Shown here: positions 59,708 through 64,000 of the stretch, piece by piece
Layout of the letters: every line of letters begins with the position of its first letter
Position numbering within the stretch: the first letter of the stretch is position 1
Assembly (NCBI GenBank): GCA_964457335.1
Contig: CAYWGD010000019.1
Coordinates: 17,185 to 81,184 of the forward strand
Origin: CAJBVW01 sp964457335
Lineage (GTDB): Bacteria; Myxococcota_A; UBA796; SXON01
DNA: 64,000 nt
Direction of reading: 5' to 3'
The notes under the pieces: generated by a model
What the model saw: only the letters and a program-made list of their open reading frames with translations
Told to the model about the DNA's origin: nothing
The model's database searches: none
Position numbers and translations under genes: made by a program

Positions 59708-61222
59708 GTGCCCCTCGTGACGCGCGCCGAAGCCACCTGCTACGAGGAGACCTCCCGCCACGCCGACGTCATGGCGTTTGTGGAGGGGCTCGCCGCGCGC
59801 GGCGACCCGCGCCTCTGGATCAGCTCCTTCGGGACGAGCCCCCAGGGGCGGGATCTCCCGCTCCTCGTGTTGTCCGCGCACGGCATCCGCACCCCCTCCG
59901 AGTCGCGCCGCTTCGGGCTCCCCGTCGTGCTCGTGATGAACGGCATCCACGCGGGCGAGGTCGAGGGCAAGGAGGCGAGCCTCATGCTCGCGCGCGACCT
60001 GCTCGACGGCCCGGACGCCGACCTGCTCGCGATGCTCACGCTGGTGATCGTCCCGCTCTTCAACCCCGACGGGAACGACGCGATCGACCCCGGCAACCGC
60101 AAGCTGCACCTGCCGAAGCTCACCGGCCAGCTCGGCCCCGACTCCGGCGTCGGCACCCGTGTCAACGCGGCGAAGATCAACCTGAACCGGGACTACATGC
60201 GCCAGGAGTCGGTCGAGATGCGGCTCCTCCAGGAGCGCGTCTGCCAGGTGTGGGAGCCCGACCTCACGATCGACAACCACGCCACCAACGGCTCCGTGCA
60301 CCGCTTCTCGATGACCTACGACGTGCCGCACACCGTCGAGAGCGGCCGCGCCGAGCCCATCGCGTACATGCGCGAGCGGCTCCTGCCCGCGGTGACGGTG
60401 CTCCTGCGGGCCAACCACGGCATCGACGCCGGCTGGTACGGCAACTTCGTCGAGGACGAGCGCGTGCTCGACGCCCACGGCGACGCCGACCCCACCACCC
60501 CCGTGCGCGAGGGGTGGATGACCTACCCGCACCACCCGCGCTTCGGCAGCAACTACCGCGGCCTGACCGGCCGGATGGATCTCCTGCTCGAGTGCTACTC
60601 CTACATCTCCTTCGAGGAGCGCGTCCGCACCGCGTACTGCTTCATGCTCGAGACCTTCCGGCACGTCGCCGCGCACGCCGCCGACATGCTCGACGTGATC
60701 GCCCGGAGCCGCACCCCGCGTGATCGCATCGCCGTCCGCTACGGGCTCGAGGCCATGCCGGCGCCCGTCCGCGTCCTCACCCGCATGCCCCGCACGCTCG
60801 AGGGCGCGCCGACCGCGGTGACGCTGCCCTACTTCGCCCGCTTCGTGGGCACGACCGTCGTGGACCGCCCCGCCGCCTACCTCGTCCCGCCCCGGCTCGC
60901 CGCGCACCTGCGCCGGCACGGGCTCGCCGTGGAGGAGCCCGACCGGACGTACGAGATCGAGGTCCCCACGGTGGTCGGCTACGGCGTCGAGGGCGGGCGC
61001 GCCATCCTCGAGGCCGCGCAGTACGGCGACGTGAAGGTGTCCTGGGGCCCCGACCGCCGGCAGGCGCCCGCGGGGCACGCGCTCGTCCGGACCGATCAGC
61101 CGCTCGGGGCCATCGCCGTGTACCTGTGCGAGCCCGAGAGCGACGACAGCGCGCTCGAGAACGGCGTGCTCGACCCGGTGGACCCCGGGGCCGAGCTGCC
61201 CGTGTGGCGCGTCCGCCGGTAG
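59708..61222 (+). CDS. M14-family zinc carboxypeptidase-like protein
   Basis: 504 residues without a signal peptide. The zinc site is His81-x-x-Glu84 (NGIHAGEVEGKE) with a later His in TIDNHATNG. INLNRDYMR is the Arg substrate contact, and LLECYSYISFEER carries the catalytic Glu region. The catalytic domain covers about 1-330 and a beta-rich C-terminal domain follows. Related M14 proteins are murein or peptide carboxypeptidases. It is 31 bases after the hydrolase and probably co-transcribed. Confidence 0.88.
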   Translation: MPLVTRAEATCYEETSRHADVMAFVEGLAARGDPRLWISSFGTSPQGRDLPLLVLSAHGIRTPSESRRFGLPVVLVMNGIHAGEVEGKEASLMLARDLLDGPDADLLAMLTLVIVPLFNPDGNDAIDPGNRKLHLPKLTGQLGPDSGVGTRVNAAKINLNRDYMRQESVEMRLLQERVCQVWEPDLTIDNHATNGSVHRFSMTYDVPHTVESGRAEPIAYMRERLLPAVTVLLRANHGIDAGWYGNFVEDERVLDAHGDADPTTPVREGWMTYPHHPRFGSNYRGLTGRMDLLLECYSYISFEERVRTAYCFMLETFRHVAAHAADMLDVIARSRTPRDRIAVRYGLEAMPAPVRVLTRMPRTLEGAPTAVTLPYFARFVGTTVVDRPAAYLVPPRLAAHLRRHGLAVEEPDRTYEIEVPTVVGYGVEGGRAILEAAQYGDVKVSWGPDRRQAPAGHALVRTDQPLGAIAVYLCEPESDDSALENGVLDPVDPGAELPVWRVRR

Positions 61223-61312
61223 CCGGGTCGCGGGGGGCTTCGGGGCAGCCGCTCCGCGCCGCGGCGACGTCGGCGCGCGGAGGGACGGCGGCGGCTCGGG
61301 TGCCCGTGCGTG

Positions 61313-62668
61313 CTACCCGCGGGCGATCCCGGGGTGTTCGGCGAGGCCGAACACGTGCACGGCCTCCTCGCGGCCGCGGACCGGGATCACGCCCAGGTCC
61401 CGGAGCGGCGGGAGCTCCGCGCCCGCGCGCACCGCCGCGTACCAGGCCGTCGCGGAGATGAGCAGCGGGACGCCGAGGTCCTTCGTGGTCTCCTCGAGGC
61501 GGGCCGCGAGGTTCACTGCGTCGCCGACCGCGGTGTACTGCATGCGGCCCGCGGCGCCCACGTTCCCGACGACCACCTGCCCCAGGTGCACGCCGATCCC
61601 CTGGGCCAGGGCCGGCAGGCCGAGCGCGGCGCGCGCGTGGTTGTGCTCTCCGAGCGCGCGATGCATGCCGACGGCGGCCCGGATGGCCCGGGCGGCGTCG
61701 TCCTCGCTCGCGCCCGACACGCCGAACACCACCATGATCGCGTCGCCCATGAACTTGTCGACCACGCCGCCCTCGGCGTGGATCGCCTCCATCATCGCCG
61801 CGAGGTAGGCGTTGAGCTCCCAGACGATGCGCTCGGGCGGGAGGTGCTCGGCGTAGCGGGTGAACCCGCGCAGGTCGCTGAACACGACCGCGACGGGCTG
61901 GCGGCGCCCGCCGGGCTGCAGGGCCCGGTTCGACACGAGGGCCTCGGCCGCGAAGGCCGGCGACACGTACACGCCGAGCACCTGGCGCGCCCGCTCCGAC
62001 TCGAGCACGCGGGTCGCGCCCGCCCGGACGAGGTTGCGCGTGCGCAGGGCCACGGCGTCCGCGAGGATGGCAGCGCCGACGAAGGCCGCGCCCCAGAGGA
62101 GCCAGTCCTCCACGGTGTTCTCGACGGTGGCGGCGCGGGTGTGCGCGTCCACGGCGAGGAGCGTCAGGGCGGCCAGCACGTTGGTCAGCACCGACCAGCG
62201 CAGGACGCGCCGGGAGAGCCGCAGCCCCGCCGCCACGATCACGAGCAGGAGGAAGGGCAGGATCGCGAGGTGGAGCTGCCCGGGGTAGCCCGGCCGCGGC
62301 CAGAGCGCGCCGGCGAGCCCGGGGCCCAGCACCAGCAGCGTGTCGAGCGTCACGGAGACCCACGGCGCCCAGCGGCCCTGCCGCCCGCGGTCGAGGAGCC
62401 GCGTCGTCCACACGGTCGCCGCGGCGCCGAGCGCGAGCGTGCCGAGGGGGAGCAGGAGCCGCGCGGGCTCCCGCGCCCAGGGGTTCATCACCGCGCCGGC
62501 CACCTCCTGGCTGGCGGCGAGCGCGATGAGCACGAGCCGGATGCGCGCGATCGTCTGCTCGGCGCGCACGACCGCGCGCTCCAGGAGGCGCGAGAGCACC
62601 GCGTCGGCCGCGCCTTCGGCGACCACGGGCTCCGCGGGCGGGGGAGGGAGGAGGGCGAGCTGTGGCAT
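61313..62668 (-). CDS. Class III adenylate/guanylate cyclase, membrane-bound
   Basis: 451 residues. Six likely membrane helices lie between 40 and 220. A linker with ESERARQVLGVYVSP leads to the class III cyclase domain (about 255-430): VVFSDLRGFTRYAEHL (first metal Asp), KFMGDAIMVVFGVSG (second metal Asp), QYTAVGDAVNLAARLEETTK (Asn/Arg transition-state pair). It makes cAMP (or cGMP) at the membrane. The N-terminal membrane domain may be the sensor. Confidence 0.9.
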   Translation of the reverse strand: MPQLALLPPPPAEPVVAEGAADAVLSRLLERAVVRAEQTIARIRLVLIALAASQEVAGAVMNPWAREPARLLLPLGTLALGAAATVWTTRLLDRGRQGRWAPWVSVTLDTLLVLGPGLAGALWPRPGYPGQLHLAILPFLLLVIVAAGLRLSRRVLRWSVLTNVLAALTLLAVDAHTRAATVENTVEDWLLWGAAFVGAAILADAVALRTRNLVRAGATRVLESERARQVLGVYVSPAFAAEALVSNRALQPGGRRQPVAVVFSDLRGFTRYAEHLPPERIVWELNAYLAAMMEAIHAEGGVVDKFMGDAIMVVFGVSGASEDDAARAIRAAVGMHRALGEHNHARAALGLPALAQGIGVHLGQVVVGNVGAAGRMQYTAVGDAVNLAARLEETTKDLGVPLLISATAWYAAVRAGAELPPLRDLGVIPVRGREEAVHVFGLAEHPGIARG

Positions 62669-62775
62669 CCGGGTGCCCGCGACGCGGGTGGTGCGCGTGG
62701 TCAGGCGTTGCGGCTGCGTAACCTGCCGGTCGCGACCGCGTGGACCCTCGTTGCGAGACCGCTCACCGCCACGCA

Positions 62776-62816
62776 GGGGGGGCGTTGCGGGGGGGCTCGG
62801 CCCCCCCGCCCCAAGA
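62776..62816 (-). terminator. G7/C7 hairpin element, copy F
   Basis: G7, CGTTGC, G7, CTCGG, C7, GCCCCAAGAG. It begins about 12 bases after the pckG stop on the minus strand. The gap 62669-62827 has no gene. Confidence 0.55.
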
Positions 62817-62827
62817 GCCAGGAGGCC

Positions 62828-64000
62828 CTAAGACGCGGAGGTGCGCCCCACGAGCCCGGCGTGCTCGTCCCAGAGGGCCTTCGGCATGCGGTCGCCGTAG
62901 GTCGCGAGGAAGGTGGCCTGCGACGCGGCCTCGTCGGCCCACTCGGCGGGGTCGACGCGGAGGAGCGCGGAGACGGTCTCCGCGGAGAGGTCGAGGCCTT
63001 CGAGGTCGAGCGAGGCGGGCACGTCGCCGATGGCGGTGGGGACGGCCTCGCCGCGGCCCTCGCAGCGCTCGAGGATCCAGTCGAGCACGCGGAGGTTGTC
63101 GCCGTAGCCCGGCCAGAGGAAGCGGCCGTCGGCGCCGGTGCGGAACCAGTTGACGCCGAAGATGCGCGGCGGGCGCGGGACCGTGGCGCCCATCCGCAGC
63201 CAGTGGCCGAAGTAGTCGGCCATGTTGTACCCGCAGAAGGGGAGCATGGCCATCGGGTCGCGGCGGAGCACGCCGACCGCGCCGGTCGCGGCGGCGGTGG
63301 TCTCGCTGGCGAGCGTGGCGCCCAGGAAGGTGCCGTGCTGCCAGTCGCGGGCCTCGTACACGAGCGGGACGACGGTGGGCCGCCGGGCGCCGAAGAGGAT
63401 GGCGCTGATCGGCACACCGGCGGGGTCCTCCCACTCCGGCGCGATGGACGGGCACTGGCTCGCCGGCGCGGTGAAGCGGCTGTTCGGGTGGGCGGCCTTC
63501 TCGCCCGACTTCGCGTCCCAGGGGCGGCCGCGCCAGTCGAGCATGCCGTCCACCGGCTCCTCGTGGTGGCCCTCCCACCACACGGTGCCGTCGGGCTTGA
63601 GCGCGACGTTCGTGAAGATGGAGTTGGCGGAGGCCGTCGCGATCGCGTTGCGGTTCGTCTTGTGGGACGTGCCCGGCGCCACGCCGAAGAAGCCCGCCTC
63701 GGGGTTGATCGCCCAGAGCCGACCGTCGGGCCCGGGGCGGAGCCAGGCGATGTCGTCGCCGACCGTCCACACCTTCCAGCCCTTCTCGGCGAGCGCCTTC
63801 GGGGGGATGAGCATGGCGAGGTTCGTCTTGCCGCACGCGCTGGGGAAGGCGCCGCACACGTAGTGCTTCTCCCCGCGGGGGTTCTGGATGCCGAGGATGA
63901 GCATGTGCTCGGCCATCCAGCCCTGCTCGCGCCCGAGCGCGCTGGCGATGCGCAGCGCGAGGCACTTCTTGCCGAGCAGCGCGTTGCCGCCGTAGCCCGA
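62828..64000 (-). CDS. pckG: Phosphoenolpyruvate carboxykinase (GTP), 5' part beyond window
   Basis: 390 C-terminal residues are visible. The frame runs to the right edge with no start needed. It begins SGYGGNALLGKKCLALRIAS. Other landmarks of GTP-type PEPCK are FPSACGKTNLAML (P-loop), WTVGDDIAWL (metal/Asp) and KTNRNAIATASANSIFTNVA. It converts oxaloacetate to phosphoenolpyruvate for gluconeogenesis. Full-length enzymes are about 600 residues, so roughly 210 lie outside the window. Confidence 0.95.
   Translation of the reverse strand, partial: SGYGGNALLGKKCLALRIASALGREQGWMAEHMLILGIQNPRGEKHYVCGAFPSACGKTNLAMLIPPKALAEKGWKVWTVGDDIAWLRPGPDGRLWAINPEAGFFGVAPGTSHKTNRNAIATASANSIFTNVALKPDGTVWWEGHHEEPVDGMLDWRGRPWDAKSGEKAAHPNSRFTAPASQCPSIAPEWEDPAGVPISAILFGARRPTVVPLVYEARDWQHGTFLGATLASETTAAATGAVGVLRRDPMAMLPFCGYNMADYFGHWLRMGATVPRPPRIFGVNWFRTGADGRFLWPGYGDNLRVLDWILERCEGRGEAVPTAIGDVPASLDLEGLDLSAETVSALLRVDPAEWADEAASQATFLATYGDRMPKALWDEHAGLVGRTSAS

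Overview
This is a 64-kb piece of a very GC-rich bacterial chromosome. It is probably a draft or metagenome-assembled contig, because a run of exactly 100 N sits inside a tandem repeat at 40444-40543. Housekeeping genes (murJ, recN, fhs, GTP-type pckG) show that it is chromosomal. Several traits point to the Myxococcota or a close relative: Asp-Thr-Gly-rich linkers in secreted proteins, many small lipoproteins, FG-GAP/MopE-type surface proteins with a Gly-Cys/hydrophobic/Arg tail, GTG starts and GTGA overlaps. This placement is an inference from style. No rRNA, tRNA, CRISPR array, integrase or transposase gene was found.

Left end (1-10 kb): the most striking locus is a two-gene unit read leftwards. 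A winged-helix protein overlaps by GTGA a giant protein of at least 1499 residues that runs off the left edge. Its domains in order are ParA-like KGGVGRT ATPase, Mrr-like nuclease, NACHT NTPase, pentapeptide repeats and beta-propeller. This is the layout of an NLR-like (STAND) conflict or anti-phage sensor, with an unusual ATPase at the front. Upstream lie a nitrilase-fold hydrolase, a metallophosphoesterase, a vapBC toxin-antitoxin pair bracketed by perfect 19-bp direct repeats, an EamA transporter and a TPR protein.

10-24 kb holds a FabL-type enoyl reductase with murJ, a Cas2/VapD-like orphan, a membrane glycosyltransferase-like protein, lipoproteins, a pyrophosphatase, an aminotransferase, two paralogous von Willebrand lipoproteins and a five-gene ExbB/ExbD/ExbD operon with a Cys-repeat protein. 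24-36 kb carries an M16 protease, PlsC, a FabH-like synthase, an arylsulfotransferase-like lipoprotein, an acyl-CoA dehydrogenase, and MOSC plus glyoxalase II divergent from an SRPBCC-epimerase fusion.

36-46 kb has a five-copy palindromic repeat cluster, an rRNA methyltransferase with a GNAT protein, recN with two upstream palindromes, an 86-bp tandem repeat that starts inside recN and contains the assembly gap, a CotH-like protein, a membrane protein and a VIT/von Willebrand protein. 46-51 kb is a tightly coupled four-gene operon: an unknown alpha-helical protein, a MurG-like glycosyltransferase and two radical SAM enzymes. 51-64 kb has a beta-CASP nuclease, a class II photolyase, an FG-GAP protein, fhs, an AlkC/AlkD-like repair protein, a truncated globin, a lipase-like hydrolase, an M14 peptidase, a class III cyclase and the 3' part of pckG.

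A G7/C7 hairpin element recurs six times, always 3' of leftward genes. A second 43-bp repeat occurs twice and is nested inside one of the hairpin copies.
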